A stretch of 64,000 nt of DNA from Marinomonas piezotolerans. GTDB taxonomy: Bacteria; Pseudomonadota; Gammaproteobacteria; Pseudomonadales; Marinomonadaceae. This document shows positions 17,288-27,284 of the stretch, one piece after another. The translations under genes were made by a program, and so were the position numbers. Where the stretch lies: contig NZ_QKRA01000006.1 in assembly GCF_003362755.1 (NCBI RefSeq), forward strand, positions 62,001 to 126,000, in the 5' to 3' direction. The notes under the pieces were generated by a model. The model worked only from the letters and a program-made list of their open reading frames with translations. It was not told where the DNA came from and did no database searches. Position 1 is the first letter of the stretch. Each line of letters opens with the position of its first letter.

Positions 17288-19021
17288 TTAAATCGCCTCT
17301 AGCAGCTTAGAGTAGATGGCGGATACACACGCCTCACTCATAATTCTAACGTTTTGACTTTCTCCTGAAAGCCAACTGTCTACCCACACTAACGATTCGT
17401 TGACATCGCAGCACACGCTTTCTTGCACTGGCTCAATCTCAACGCTTTCAACGTTCTCGCAAAACAAAGCATACGACACAGAATCCATCCTAATCACTAT
17501 AAAAATCCCTTGCTGGGTAAGCTTCTCGGTATTTCCTATGATCAACAGTTCATCCCGATAAAGCAAAAAGCGATCACGAAAAAGCGTCGCCCTCTCGGAC
17601 ACGACAACCGCCTCGATGAATTTCGAGGCAATGGCTAACCTTGTGCCATCGTGGTCCCGATAACACTGCACTTTTTGCGTTTGTGTCTTACCACGCACTG
17701 GTGTTTTGCCGAAATCATCTGCTGTATGTATGGCCTCGATTAAACCGTCTAATCGACCACTTGGCAAAAAAGGTTCAGGGAAAAGCTCCCCTCTCACACT
17801 CCATACGTTACTTATATCCGCTGGCAAACGTTGAACACGTAAAGGCACAGCATAAACACGCTCAACATTTGAGGCATGTAGCGCTAACGGTTTCTCCCCA
17901 CACATAACATAAATGGGATGTACATTAGTATCCAACGTATCGACCTGACACCACTGACCATCACCCAAAGCAAGGTGCGCGGCGACACATTCAACGTGAT
18001 CTACCGACACAACTGCATAACATGGAACAATCGCAGTTCCGTATTCAGACGTAATTTTAAATGCTGGCAAGCTTGGTAAAGCTAGCTCATAGCGACGCCA
18101 TTCCGCCTCAGTTCGAGCGACTACTGAGCCGTTAACAAGTGTAATCTGTGCAGGGTTCTGCTGTTTATCACTATGTGTCAAAATATCTGCAATAACTCTT
18201 AGGCTACCACCAACATCACATTGATATAATTGCTCCAACAATACAGATGAGGCCAAGACCTGCGACTCTAGTCGGTGATACACGTCCATAATAGACGGAG
18301 TATGACGCCATTGTTCGCGTTCCATCGCCAGACAACGTAAGGAAACAGCAACATCCCCCCCTCGAAAAGATGACTCATCCTCAAGAAAATCATCACGCCC
18401 TTTATTAGTTTTATCGCTCCATCGCCATTGACCTTTGAGCTTACTGGATAAATCACTTTTTGATAATCCTGTTGATAGAGATAGATCCAATGAAACTGAA
18501 GCCTCTTGGGTCATGCTATCCAGTTCGTTCGCAGCGTATGAAATCTCCCACAAACCCACCTCAGATAATTGGCTAAGATCATAGGAAAGCTGATTCATTG
18601 ATCCTTTAAAGCATCCTAAAAAAGCAGAATCATGAGGGCCATTAGGCGCATCTCCCTGATTCAACAGAGCGTCGCTATATCGCTCTAGCCCGTCTAGAGC
18701 ACCTGTTAAATAAAAAGATTCAGCCAGTATATATTGCGAGCGTAGCTCACTAGACCAAGCCAACAAGTGATTCGGAAACTCCTCTGAGAAAAACATTTGA
18801 TTTGAGCGTTTTTGTTGAAGCTCTTCATGAACGTAGAAAACATGCTCGTACAAGCGTACATGACGAGAATTATTTTCTATAAGAGTTAGAAATTTAGAAA
18901 TCAAAGACAACGCTAAGTGAGGAGAACGTAATGGCACATCATGAAATGACAATGCGACATCTTCCAATTGGAAAAAAATAAGTGGCGTATCATTCACCAA
19001 CGCATGCAAACGGTCTGACAT
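17288..19021 (-). CDS. Large protein with divergent CheW-like segments (unknown function)
   Basis: This 577-residue, apparently cytoplasmic protein has no family name I can assign. Its C-terminal third resembles CheW. Residues about 368-420 (PLALHASNVERVYAVPLRVQ, then NVWSVRGELFPEPFL) parallel the CheW pattern ending in GxxxxRGxxxPxxDL. Residues about 505-530 (IFIVIRMDSVSYALFCENVE) look like the opening strands of another such domain. The first 280 residues match nothing I know. The ATG at 19021 overlaps the fliJ stop (TGATG), so translation is coupled to fliJ; a TTG one codon earlier is less likely. It is placed directly before a receptor-like gene, so an adaptor role is a reasonable guess but unproven. 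Confidence 0.65.
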   Translation of the reverse strand: MSDRLHALVNDTPLIFFQLEDVALSFHDVPLRSPHLALSLISKFLTLIENNSRHVRLYEHVFYVHEELQQKRSNQMFFSEEFPNHLLAWSSELRSQYILAESFYLTGALDGLERYSDALLNQGDAPNGPHDSAFLGCFKGSMNQLSYDLSQLSEVGLWEISYAANELDSMTQEASVSLDLSLSTGLSKSDLSSKLKGQWRWSDKTNKGRDDFLEDESSFRGGDVAVSLRCLAMEREQWRHTPSIMDVYHRLESQVLASSVLLEQLYQCDVGGSLRVIADILTHSDKQQNPAQITLVNGSVVARTEAEWRRYELALPSLPAFKITSEYGTAIVPCYAVVSVDHVECVAAHLALGDGQWCQVDTLDTNVHPIYVMCGEKPLALHASNVERVYAVPLRVQRLPADISNVWSVRGELFPEPFLPSGRLDGLIEAIHTADDFGKTPVRGKTQTQKVQCYRDHDGTRLAIASKFIEAVVVSERATLFRDRFLLYRDELLIIGNTEKLTQQGIFIVIRMDSVSYALFCENVESVEIEPVQESVCCDVNESLVWVDSWLSGESQNVRIMSEACVSAIYSKLLEAI

Positions 19022-19458
19022 CAATGCTTCATCCGCTCGAAAAAAACTCGACTTGCAAATTCATCTATTTGCTTCTGTTCCTGCCGATCCGAAAATCGCA
19101 TCTCCTCATCAACACTTTTCTCTTTTAACCAGTCCATTCCTTTCGTTTTCGCTCTAGCGTCCTGCCAACGCTTCATCGTCATGTCAACTTGCTGTTGCGA
19201 ACGCCGCACCTGCGTTTCTTGCTGCTGAATAGCCTGCTGCACTCGATCAACAAAATGCTGATAGTTGGTTGTTAAATAGGGCGATAGACCTAGCAGGTTT
19301 CGTTGTTGATCATACTGACTGGCATAATCCTTTAGCTCAGCCAGCTTTTGCTGATCTTGTTGGAGGCGAGTTTGATCGCGCGCGAGCATCTTAACGACCT
19401 CATCTTCTTTGCGCTTAGACACATCGACTAAAATTTGCATGCGCTGTGATTTTTTCAT
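19021..19458 (-). CDS. fliJ: Flagellar export chaperone/coupler FliJ
   Basis: FliJ is the coiled-coil stalk that links the FliI ATPase ring to FlhA. The 145-residue product is rich in Gln, Lys and Arg, helical throughout, and has the family-typical start (RMQILVDVSKRKEDEVVKML). Similarity is weak at the sequence level, as is usual for FliJ, but length, coiled-coil character and position directly after fliI make the call safe. Its stop overlaps the start of the CheW-like gene. Confidence 0.9.
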   Translation of the reverse strand: MKKSQRMQILVDVSKRKEDEVVKMLARDQTRLQQDQQKLAELKDYASQYDQQRNLLGLSPYLTTNYQHFVDRVQQAIQQQETQVRRSQQQVDMTMKRWQDARAKTKGMDWLKEKSVDEEMRFSDRQEQKQIDEFASRVFFERMKH

Positions 19459-19506
19459 GCTACTCCCTCAGAATTAGTTGATAGTAGCGATTCGTCACTC
19501 AAGCGT

Positions 19507-20847
19507 CTAGTTTGTTGCAGGCGCGGATGTCATTGCACCCACCAATGCCTCAAGGCTTTGGTCTATATTGAAACTTTCAGACAATGATTGTCTAAGGAAG
19601 TCGTTGATGGCAGGCATAAGCTGTATGGCTTGGTCCAACTCAGGATCGCTACCTTTTGTATAGGCACCAACGGCAATCAGATCTCTATTTTGCTGATAAC
19701 GTGAATACAACTGTTTCACGCGCATAGCACCCTGCATATGAGCATCTGAAACGATATGAGGCATCGCCCTCGAAATAGATGCCTCCACATCAATCGCTGG
19801 ATAATGACCCTCTTCTGCTAAACGACGAGACAATACGATATGCCCATCCAATATTGCTCGGGAAGCATCGGCAATGGGATCTTGCTGATCATCACCTTCA
19901 GTCAACACAGTATAAAAAGCAGTGACTGAGCCTCCTCCAACTTTACCATTTCCTGCTCGCTCGACTAACCAAGGTAATTTTGAAAATACAGACGGTGGAT
20001 ACCCCTTAGTCGCAGGAGGTTCACCAACCGATAAAGCTATCTCTCGCTGAGCTTGCGCATATCGTGTCAATGAATCCATAAGCAGCAATACATTTTTACC
20101 TTGATCACGATAGTATTCTGCAATGCGTGAGGTCAAAACCGCTGCCCGTAAGCGCATTAAAGCAGAGTCATCCGCAGGCGAAGCTATGACAACGGACCTG
20201 GCTAACCCCTCGGTACCCAAGATCTGCTCAATAAATTCCTTTACTTCTCGACCACGCTCCCCAATCAAACCTACGACGGTAATATCAGCATCAGTAAAGC
20301 GCGTCATCATGCCAAGCAGCATACTTTTGCCTACACCACTTCCAGCAAACAACCCAAGACGTTGACCCTTCCCCACGGTCAGCAGTGAGTTTATTGCCTT
20401 AATGCCAACATCCAAAGGTTCATCGATGGGCTTACGCTGAAGCGGATTAATAATGTCCCCTTGTAGTGTGATATTATCCTCTGCATGAATCGGACCCTTG
20501 CCATCTAGAGGGCGCCCTAAGCCATTTATCACCCGTCCCAACAGCCCAGGTCCGACAGGCATTAAACTGTCTTCACTTAGTGGGCGAACCCGTGCTCCAG
20601 GAGAAATACCATCTAGCGCTTCAGTTGGCATTAGATAAGTGAGATCGCCAGTAAAACCAACTACTTCAGACTCCACCCAGCGACCTTTACCAACTTGTAC
20701 TAAGCAACGATCACCAAGCGCAGCAATACATCCTACCGCCTCCATAGTTAAGCCAACCATACGAGTGACCTTCCCCTCAATATTGACTGAAATATCTGGC
20801 AATGGGTTGTTCTGCAACTTAGCGAGGCGATCTAACAACGTTTGCAT
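19507..20847 (-). CDS. fliI: Flagellum-specific ATPase FliI
   Basis: FliI is the F1-beta-like ATPase that energises flagellar export. The 446-residue product has the P-loop [15 protein letters not shown], the Walker B region [19 protein letters not shown] and the signature [24 protein letters not shown] typical of the T3SS ATPases (shown here in part: [14 protein letters not shown]). It starts 6 nt after the fliH stop and precedes fliJ, its usual partner. Confidence 0.96.
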   Translation of the reverse strand: MQTLLDRLAKLQNNPLPDISVNIEGKVTRMVGLTMEAVGCIAALGDRCLVQVGKGRWVESEVVGFTGDLTYLMPTEALDGISPGARVRPLSEDSLMPVGPGLLGRVINGLGRPLDGKGPIHAEDNITLQGDIINPLQRKPIDEPLDVGIKAINSLLTVGKGQRLGLFAGSGVGKSMLLGMMTRFTDADITVVGLIGERGREVKEFIEQILGTEGLARSVVIASPADDSALMRLRAAVLTSRIAEYYRDQGKNVLLLMDSLTRYAQAQREIALSVGEPPATKGYPPSVFSKLPWLVERAGNGKVGGGSVTAFYTVLTEGDDQQDPIADASRAILDGHIVLSRRLAEEGHYPAIDVEASISRAMPHIVSDAHMQGAMRVKQLYSRYQQNRDLIAVGAYTKGSDPELDQAIQLMPAINDFLRQSLSESFNIDQSLEALVGAMTSAPATN

Positions 20848-20853
20848 AGGTGA

Positions 20854-21651
20854 TTAATGCTCAGCTTGATCTAAAGACTTTAAGATCTCATTCAACCGTG
20901 ATTCAACACTACCATCAACATAAAAGCCTTGAGAATCTAAAATGAACCCTCCAGCTATCAATGTATCGTCTGTTTTAATTTTGATTTGTAGTCGAGTATC
21001 TTCAGCGAGTGCTTGGGCAGCCTCAAGAGTTGAGGAATGCAGGAGGAGTGTTGCTCGGCCTTCATGATCACCTAACTGAGATAATACTTTCTCAAGAGCA
21101 GCGGCCAAGAAGCTTTCGTTATCAGCATTCAACTCTCTTTTTAAAACATGCTCAACGAGGCGTTTGATTGTCGTATTCAGCAAACTTTCCATAGCTGTGC
21201 GCGATGCTTCCAACGGCTGTTCAAACTCTTTCACAACCGCATTAAGTAGCTGCTCAAGTTCAGCTAATTGCGTTTGAGCCAATTCAATACCTTGGGCTTG
21301 AGCTTCAGAGCGCCCTTGCTCTTGACCTTTATCAAGGCCTTCCAAGTATCCGTCTTCTTGGCCTTTGACTAGGCCTTCGTCATACCCTTTTTGAAATCCC
21401 TCTTCTTGCCCTTGAGTAAACCCTTCTTCATAGGCAGCACTGCGAATCTCGTCTAACTGCTGTGCAGTTAAGGGCTCATAGACTAATTCTTCTTCATCTA
21501 TATCATCCGATACCTCAATCGCCTCCTCGGATTTGATAACCAACCCTGAGGCTTGCTTACGAGGTAAATCTGATTGTTTAGACTCTAGGTTAGGTAACTC
21601 CCACCGTTCGTAAGCGGTCAGTTTTCTTTCTTTCGGTGTCTCGTCTGACAT
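20854..21651 (-). CDS. fliH: Flagellar export regulator FliH
   Basis: FliH binds FliI and restrains its ATPase activity at the export gate. The 265-residue product contains the glycine-spaced helix repeats characteristic of FliH: GFTQGQEEGFQKGYDEGLVK and GQEDGYLEGLDKGQEQGRSE, about residues 96-135, a run of GxxxG-type turns. The C-terminal half is the conserved FliI-binding domain (EQPLEASRTAMESLLNTTIK). It follows fliG by 3 nt. Confidence 0.94.
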   Translation of the reverse strand: MSDETPKERKLTAYERWELPNLESKQSDLPRKQASGLVIKSEEAIEVSDDIDEEELVYEPLTAQQLDEIRSAAYEEGFTQGQEEGFQKGYDEGLVKGQEDGYLEGLDKGQEQGRSEAQAQGIELAQTQLAELEQLLNAVVKEFEQPLEASRTAMESLLNTTIKRLVEHVLKRELNADNESFLAAALEKVLSQLGDHEGRATLLLHSSTLEAAQALAEDTRLQIKIKTDDTLIAGGFILDSQGFYVDGSVESRLNEILKSLDQAEH

Positions 21652-21654
21652 TTA

Positions 21655-22665
21655 CTAAACCATTTGCTCGCCACCGCCACCCAGGACGATTTCCCCGTTG
21701 TCAGCCAAGCGTCTAGCAATCGCAAGAATTTCTTTCTGGGCGACTTCTACTTCACTTACGCGAACAGGACCTTTTGCCTCTAAATCATCTTTCAACATGT
21801 CTGCAGCACGTGACGACATATTTTTAAAGACTTTCTCCTGCATGTCTGGATCAGCGCCTTTTAACGCAAGAATCAAGGTCTCAGACTCAACCTCACGCAA
21901 AATAACCTGAATGCCGCGATCATCAACTTCCATCAAGTTGTCAAATACGAACATCAAGTCCTGGATACTACCAGCAAGGTCTTCATCGACATCTCGTATG
22001 GATTCCATTAGCTCTGCTTCCACAGAACTATCGATAAAGTTCATAATATTAGCGGCCGTTCTTACACCGCCAATTGAGGTCGATTTAGTCGAATTATTAC
22101 CGGAGAACTGGCGCTCTAAGATGTTGTTCAGCTCTTGTAGAGCGGCAGGCTGAACCGTATCCAACGACGCAACACGTAACACTATGTCAAGTCTGACACG
22201 CTCATCGAAGTTAGATAGGATGTCTGCTGCTTGATCGGGATCTAGATAAGAGATAACAATCGCTTGTATTTGCGGGTGCTCATAACGTATCACATCCGCT
22301 ACAGCTCTGGGTTCCATCCACTTCAGTGTATCTAAGCCTGTGGTATTGCCTCCCAATAAAATACGATCTATAAGGCTGCCGGCTTTCTCTTCACCCAAAG
22401 CTTCTTTCAACATGTTACGGATATAACCGTCCGACCCAAGTCCTAAACCTGTTTGATCTCCTACCAAAATCAAAAAGTCATCTAGCACTTTTTCCACTTG
22501 ATGGCGCTGAACATTCGAAAGCTGAGCCATCGCTTGGCCAATCTTTTGAACTTCTTTCGGGCCCATATGCTTCAGAATCTGCGCTGCATCAGACTCACCT
22601 AGAGACATAAGCAAAACGGCCGCTTTTTGAATGGAGTTCATATCTCCAGCGTTTGCATCACTCAT
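21655..22665 (-). CDS. fliG: Motor switch protein FliG
   Basis: FliG is the C-ring protein that contacts the stator and produces torque. The 336-residue product has the usual N-terminal, middle (EHPQIQAIVISYLDPDQAAD) and C-terminal domains. The C-terminal torque helix with its charged residues is present (DDRGIQVILREVESETLILA). It is one base from fliF, which it caps in the basal body. Confidence 0.96.
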   Translation of the reverse strand: MSDANAGDMNSIQKAAVLLMSLGESDAAQILKHMGPKEVQKIGQAMAQLSNVQRHQVEKVLDDFLILVGDQTGLGLGSDGYIRNMLKEALGEEKAGSLIDRILLGGNTTGLDTLKWMEPRAVADVIRYEHPQIQAIVISYLDPDQAADILSNFDERVRLDIVLRVASLDTVQPAALQELNNILERQFSGNNSTKSTSIGGVRTAANIMNFIDSSVEAELMESIRDVDEDLAGSIQDLMFVFDNLMEVDDRGIQVILREVESETLILALKGADPDMQEKVFKNMSSRAADMLKDDLEAKGPVRVSEVEVAQKEILAIARRLADNGEIVLGGGGEQMV

Positions 22666-22666
22666 C

Positions 22667-24337
22667 TTAGCCTTCCATCACCCATTGTTTTACTACTTGA
22701 GCAACACGTTCTGGCTCTTCAGCAATCAAGCCACGAATTGCATTCAGCTGTCGGTCAATCTTCTCAGGAGAGCCTGGCACCATAACATCCTCTGCACTGA
22801 CCAGAGAAACTTGGTCATCCGCAATTTCATCTGTTTCATCCGCAAAGATTGCGGCCTCAGTGTCTTCTGCCACTGCAATTTTATTCTGCTCCCCAAGAGT
22901 TCTCAATATGGGGCGAACCACCATTAACAGCAGCAACAAAATAAACATTCCCACCAATGCAGGCTGTAAAAGGTCAAGAAACCAAGCTTGTTTGTAGAAA
23001 GGGATTGATTCGGGTTCCTCTGGAGGTTCAGGCAATGCAAAGGGAGAGTTTATAACGCTGACACTATCGCCACGAGAAGGGTCATAGCCTACTGCATCTC
23101 GTACTAAAAGAGTTAAGCGGCTCAGCTCTTCATCGCTCCAAGGCGTACGCACAATGTCACCCGTTTCTTGATCCAACGACGCGATATCGTCCACAACCAC
23201 CGCAACCGATAATCTACGGACAGTGCCTTGCTGTCGTTTGGTATAACTAATGCTTCGGTCGAGCTCAAAGTTTCGCGTCGTTTCTTCTCTTGACTGTCCA
23301 TTTGCCCCCTGCGAACCACCAATTGAACTACCATTACCATCAGCCACTTCAGGAGCATTCACAGCGCCAGGAGGTTGATTCGTTAATGACCCTGGAACAC
23401 CATTGTTAGCGGCGGCAGATGATCGTCTTTCGCGAAGCGTTTGTTCACTTCTTAATGCTAATAAATCAGGGTTATACTGTTCGTCAGTTTGCTCAACTGC
23501 AGTGAAATCAATGTCGGCAGATACCTCCGCCTTGAAACGCCCATTACCTACAACAGGCGACAATATATTGTTTACTCGTTGTAACATCACGTCTTCGACT
23601 CGACGCGTGTAGTCAAACTGCTTCCCAGCGATGGATAACTCAGAACTACTGTTCTTATCAGTAAGCAGCGTTCCACGCTGATCTACAACCGTCACGTCTT
23701 TATCGCTTAACTGTGAGATACTTGACGCCACCAAATTCACAATAGCATCCACTTGACTCCGATCAAGGCGACGACCAGGGTAAAGCTCTAGAAATACTGA
23801 TGCAGAGGGTTTTCGAGTATCGCGGACAAACACCGACTCCTTAGGAATCGCTAGATGCACTCGCGCTGACTTGACACTTTGTAAACTTGTAATAGTTCGG
23901 CTTAATTCACCTTCAAGGCCCCGGCGGTAACGCGTAGTCTCAACGAACTGAGATGTACCCAGAGCTTGATCTTGATCCATTATCTCTAGCCCGACGATAT
24001 TGTCAGACACGATCCCAGATCCCGCAAGCTTCAACCTCGCTTGATGATAATAGTCAGACTCGACTAACAGAGCGCCCGTATTTTGATCCAGTTTGAATGG
24101 AATATTGTTGGTACTAAGCAGCTCGACAATTTGGTCTGCATTGTAATCAGTGATACTACTTAATACAGGTTTATAATCGGGCCCAGAGGACCATAAAACC
24201 GCCGCTAATGCGATAGCAATAGACGCAGCAAGCCCGACCATCAAAGCAAGCTGACGGATTACCGTAAGCTTGTTGAAGCCAGTTAATAACTCCATATAGA
24301 GTTTTTGCTCAGATCGTTCTGCTGGGACGTTATCCAT
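22667..24337 (-). CDS. fliF: Flagellar MS-ring protein FliF
   Basis: FliF (556 residues) forms the MS ring in the inner membrane. Two membrane helices flank a large periplasmic region: about residues 32-51 (LALMVGLAASIAIALAAVLW) and about 452-474. The ring-building motifs of the secretin-like domains are visible (LSTNNIPFKLDQNTGALLVE, KSARVHLAIPKESVF). The cytoplasmic tail (KIDRQLNAIRGLIAEEPERV) binds FliG, encoded immediately downstream. Confidence 0.96.
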   Translation of the reverse strand: MDNVPAERSEQKLYMELLTGFNKLTVIRQLALMVGLAASIAIALAAVLWSSGPDYKPVLSSITDYNADQIVELLSTNNIPFKLDQNTGALLVESDYYHQARLKLAGSGIVSDNIVGLEIMDQDQALGTSQFVETTRYRRGLEGELSRTITSLQSVKSARVHLAIPKESVFVRDTRKPSASVFLELYPGRRLDRSQVDAIVNLVASSISQLSDKDVTVVDQRGTLLTDKNSSSELSIAGKQFDYTRRVEDVMLQRVNNILSPVVGNGRFKAEVSADIDFTAVEQTDEQYNPDLLALRSEQTLRERRSSAAANNGVPGSLTNQPPGAVNAPEVADGNGSSIGGSQGANGQSREETTRNFELDRSISYTKRQQGTVRRLSVAVVVDDIASLDQETGDIVRTPWSDEELSRLTLLVRDAVGYDPSRGDSVSVINSPFALPEPPEEPESIPFYKQAWFLDLLQPALVGMFILLLLLMVVRPILRTLGEQNKIAVAEDTEAAIFADETDEIADDQVSLVSAEDVMVPGSPEKIDRQLNAIRGLIAEEPERVAQVVKQWVMEG

Positions 24338-24363
24338 TGGGCGCTGCCATATCTAAGCCTAGG

Positions 24364-24720
24364 TTAAATAGGCATATTCATTATTTTTTCGTAGGCATCT
24401 ACCAGTTTATTCCTCACTTGTGTCATGGCCTCAAATGACACACTGGATTTCTGTAAGCCAATCATAACCTGAGGAAGATCAACCCCCTCTTCTCCACGCT
24501 CATAAGCTTGCGCAAGAGAGGTTGACTCCTTTTGAAGAGCATTAACATTATCCACAGCAGTTTTGAGCATATCAGCAAAATCTGGACGCTCCACGCCATC
24601 CACGCTTTGTCCCGGCACCTGAGCGGGACTGTCTAGCCCACTATTAGGTGCTTGAACCTGACTTTTCAAGTCGCGCATCTGGGAGAGTACCTGATTGATA
24701 TCAGGTCTATCTGTTATCAT
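24364..24720 (-). CDS. fliE: Flagellar basal-body junction protein FliE
   Basis: FliE (118 residues) joins the MS ring to the rod. The C-terminal family pattern is clear: LPQVMIGLQKSSVSFEAMTQ followed by VRNKLVDAYEKIMNMPI. It opens the fliEFGHIJ group. The 70 bp between it and the fleR stop contain no sigma-54 element of the GG-N10-GC type, although in Pseudomonas this operon is FleR/sigma-54 dependent; a promoter inside fleR cannot be excluded. Confidence 0.95.
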   Translation of the reverse strand: MITDRPDINQVLSQMRDLKSQVQAPNSGLDSPAQVPGQSVDGVERPDFADMLKTAVDNVNALQKESTSLAQAYERGEEGVDLPQVMIGLQKSSVSFEAMTQVRNKLVDAYEKIMNMPI

Positions 24721-24790
24721 ATTACCATACCCAAAAAAACCAATATTTGTAGTAGCTTAGCACACTGTCATTAAAAACTAGACTAATTAA

Positions 24791-26131
24791 TCAATCAACT
24801 TCTATGCCACATTCCCTCATTTTGGCAATTTTATAACGCAAGGTTCGCGGGCTAATACCAAGAGTTTCAGCGACTTCTTTGCGCTTGCCTTTCGCATCTA
24901 CCAGTGCTTGCGCGATAATTCTGAATTCATGTTGCTGAACACCCTTACCTAAGATAGAAGCGGCTTCATGTGCATCGTCTTTCTCTTCCACTTGTGGAGC
25001 CGACACCATATCAAAAAGAATGTGCTCTTCTCCAATGCGACCTTGTCCACTTAATATTAATGCACGCTGAATAACGTTTTCTAATTCACGAACATTACCC
25101 GGCCAACTGTGTGCCTCAAGCTTGCTAAGAGCTGCCGGAGTCAATGAAGAGCCATTGATACGCATTTTTTGCGCATATTTCAACAATAATGCTTCTGATA
25201 GAGGTTGTATATCCCCTTTACGCTCACGGATTGGCAACAACCTAAGTGGGAAAACATTCAACCGATAATACAAGTCCTCTCGAAATCCACCTTCGCGCAC
25301 ATATTCGGCAAGATCTCGGTTTGTGGTCGCGATAATACGAACATCTAACTTGATAGCTTTTTTCCCACCCAAACGCTCGACTTCTTGCTCCTGTAGCACC
25401 CGTAAGAGTTTTGCTTGCAGAGCTACATCCATCTCTGTTACCTCGTCAAGCAATAGCGTTCCGCTGTTCGCTTGCTCAAACTTTCCTGCTTGAGAAGATA
25501 CTGCCCCAGTGTAAGCCCCTTTTTCATAACCAAATAACATTGCTTCCAGCATGTTTTCAGGTATTGCAGCACAGTTCACTGCGACAAACGGTTTACTGTG
25601 CCGCTCAGACACCGCATGAATATATTGGGAAAGCACTTCTTTACCTGTCCCACTCTCGCCACAGATAAGAACCGTCGAGTCAGTTACACCTACTCGCTTC
25701 GCTAAATCAAACAATGCAACACTTGCAGGGTCTTTCGCGATCGGTTTCTGCACACTGGATTTAACAATATGCGATGTATGCTTAGTTATAACACTTAATA
25801 ACTCAGCCTCTTGAAATGGCTTTAATAGATAATCAACCGCACCGTTTCGCATTGCATCAACGGCGTGAGCGATATCTCCATATGCAGTCATTAGCATCAT
25901 CGGCAGTTCAGGAAAATGCTCAACTACGTGCTGAAGCAGACCATACCCATCCATTCCCGGCAAATTAACATCTGAAACAACCATATCGAATCGTTGTCGT
26001 TTTAACTGCAAAATGGCATCTTCTGAACTCTCGACCATAAGACACTGATATCCAGCCATCAATAGAGTGTCCTCAAGCGCTTCGGCCAAACCTCTATCGT
26101 CTTCTACAATGAGTAAACTTACATCCGACAT
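24791..26131 (-). CDS. fleR: Sigma-54-dependent response regulator FleR
   Basis: FleR (446 residues) is an NtrC-type regulator. Its receiver (VEDDRG, phospho-Asp in VVSDVNLPGMDG, KPF) precedes a full AAA+ activator domain with Walker A GESGTGKE, the sigma-54 contact loop written GAYTGA rather than the commoner GAFTGA, and GNVRELENVI. A Fis-type helix-turn-helix closes it (KEVAETLGISPRTLRYKIAK). It is one base from fleS, its cognate kinase. Tyr in the contact loop is tolerated in many activators. In this window it is the only complete sigma-54 activator. Confidence 0.94.
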   Translation of the reverse strand: MSDVSLLIVEDDRGLAEALEDTLLMAGYQCLMVESSEDAILQLKRQRFDMVVSDVNLPGMDGYGLLQHVVEHFPELPMMLMTAYGDIAHAVDAMRNGAVDYLLKPFQEAELLSVITKHTSHIVKSSVQKPIAKDPASVALFDLAKRVGVTDSTVLICGESGTGKEVLSQYIHAVSERHSKPFVAVNCAAIPENMLEAMLFGYEKGAYTGAVSSQAGKFEQANSGTLLLDEVTEMDVALQAKLLRVLQEQEVERLGGKKAIKLDVRIIATTNRDLAEYVREGGFREDLYYRLNVFPLRLLPIRERKGDIQPLSEALLLKYAQKMRINGSSLTPAALSKLEAHSWPGNVRELENVIQRALILSGQGRIGEEHILFDMVSAPQVEEKDDAHEAASILGKGVQQHEFRIIAQALVDAKGKRKEVAETLGISPRTLRYKIAKMRECGIEVD

Positions 26132-26132
26132 C

Positions 26133-27284
26133 TTAATTTCCTAAAATTGGTAACCCAACGACGGCAGTGGTTCCGACATTTAATTGACTATCTATCGAGA
26201 AAGAGCCGTGGTGAGCACGCGTAATCGCCTTGACTACCATAAGCCCCAGTCCTGTACCGTGTTGCTTTGTCGTAACAAACCCTTCTTGAACCTTCTCCAT
26301 TTGCTCCTGCGTCATACCTCGACCATTATCTTGTACGGTAACCCATAACTGCTCAGCTCGCTCTTCTACAGACAGCGTAACCGCGGCACCTTTTTCTGAA
26401 GCCTCGACAGCATTACTCACGAGGTTTAAAATCGCACCGACTAAGACCTCTTGATTGCACTGGATCATGTGACACAGGTTGTCCGATGCTGAAAAAATAA
26501 GCTGGCCGCCTTTTTGCGTCACAAGCTCTTGCGATTGATCTTGCAAAAAGTCCGCAAAGGCACGCGCTTCAATTTTCTCATTAAGCTTTACCTCTGCTTT
26601 AGAAAAAATCAGCATATCGCGAATTTGTCGCTCTATATTAGCCAGACGATCAGATAACTTGGAGGCAAATCGAATACGAATATCTTCTGCTAAAAACTCT
26701 TTTTCTAAGTGCCCTGCATAAAGCATAGCAGAAGACAAAGGCGTTCTAATTTGATGCGCCAACGCCGCCACCATTTTACCCATGGTCGAAAGTCTCTCGT
26801 GGTGTGCAAGTTGCCGCTGAAGGGAATGCGTTTCTGTCAAATCCACCAAAATAATCAATTGCCCTGGCACATCACCAAGAGAAGAAGTTTCTACTCTGAC
26901 TCGTCGCCCAGACACCATTGTAACCTCGTGACCATCATCTTTTTGCGGACGAAAACTCTTTGGTACAATTTTAGACCAACTTCCCCCTAAGATAGACTCG
27001 CCAAATAAACGCTCTACTATCGGGTTAGCCATGACCACCGTACCTTGGGCATTTAACAACAACACACCAACTGGCATTGACCAAAATAACTGCTGAAACT
27101 GTTTGAGCAGTATTCTATTTTTTGACTCTTCTTGCTGTTTAGCTCGTTCCGCTTCCTGTAATTGAGACGTCAATTGCCGAACCTCGTTTTGCAGCTCAGC
27201 ATATGAAGCCTGAAGAGATTGAGACGTTTCTTCGAATAAAACAAAGGCTTCTTTTAAACGTGCAATTTCTTCGTCTTTGTCCAC
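26133..27284 (-). CDS. fleS: Flagellar sensor kinase FleS
   Basis: FleS (383 residues) is the soluble histidine kinase that phosphorylates FleR. It has an N-terminal coiled coil (residues 1-60), a PAS domain (about 62-150, MPVGVLLLNAQGTVVMANPI), a HisKA helix with the phospho-His in ALAHQIRTPLSSAMLYAGHL, and an HATPase domain (NLVSNAVEASE, VQDNGRGMT, GTGLGLMVVK). The start is GTG at 27284, immediately after the stop of the fleQ-like gene, with GGAG 6 nt upstream inside that gene. No membrane helix is present. Confidence 0.93.
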   Translation of the reverse strand: MDKDEEIARLKEAFVLFEETSQSLQASYAELQNEVRQLTSQLQEAERAKQQEESKNRILLKQFQQLFWSMPVGVLLLNAQGTVVMANPIVERLFGESILGGSWSKIVPKSFRPQKDDGHEVTMVSGRRVRVETSSLGDVPGQLIILVDLTETHSLQRQLAHHERLSTMGKMVAALAHQIRTPLSSAMLYAGHLEKEFLAEDIRIRFASKLSDRLANIERQIRDMLIFSKAEVKLNEKIEARAFADFLQDQSQELVTQKGGQLIFSASDNLCHMIQCNQEVLVGAILNLVSNAVEASEKGAAVTLSVEERAEQLWVTVQDNGRGMTQEQMEKVQEGFVTTKQHGTGLGLMVVKAITRAHHGSFSIDSQLNVGTTAVVGLPILGN

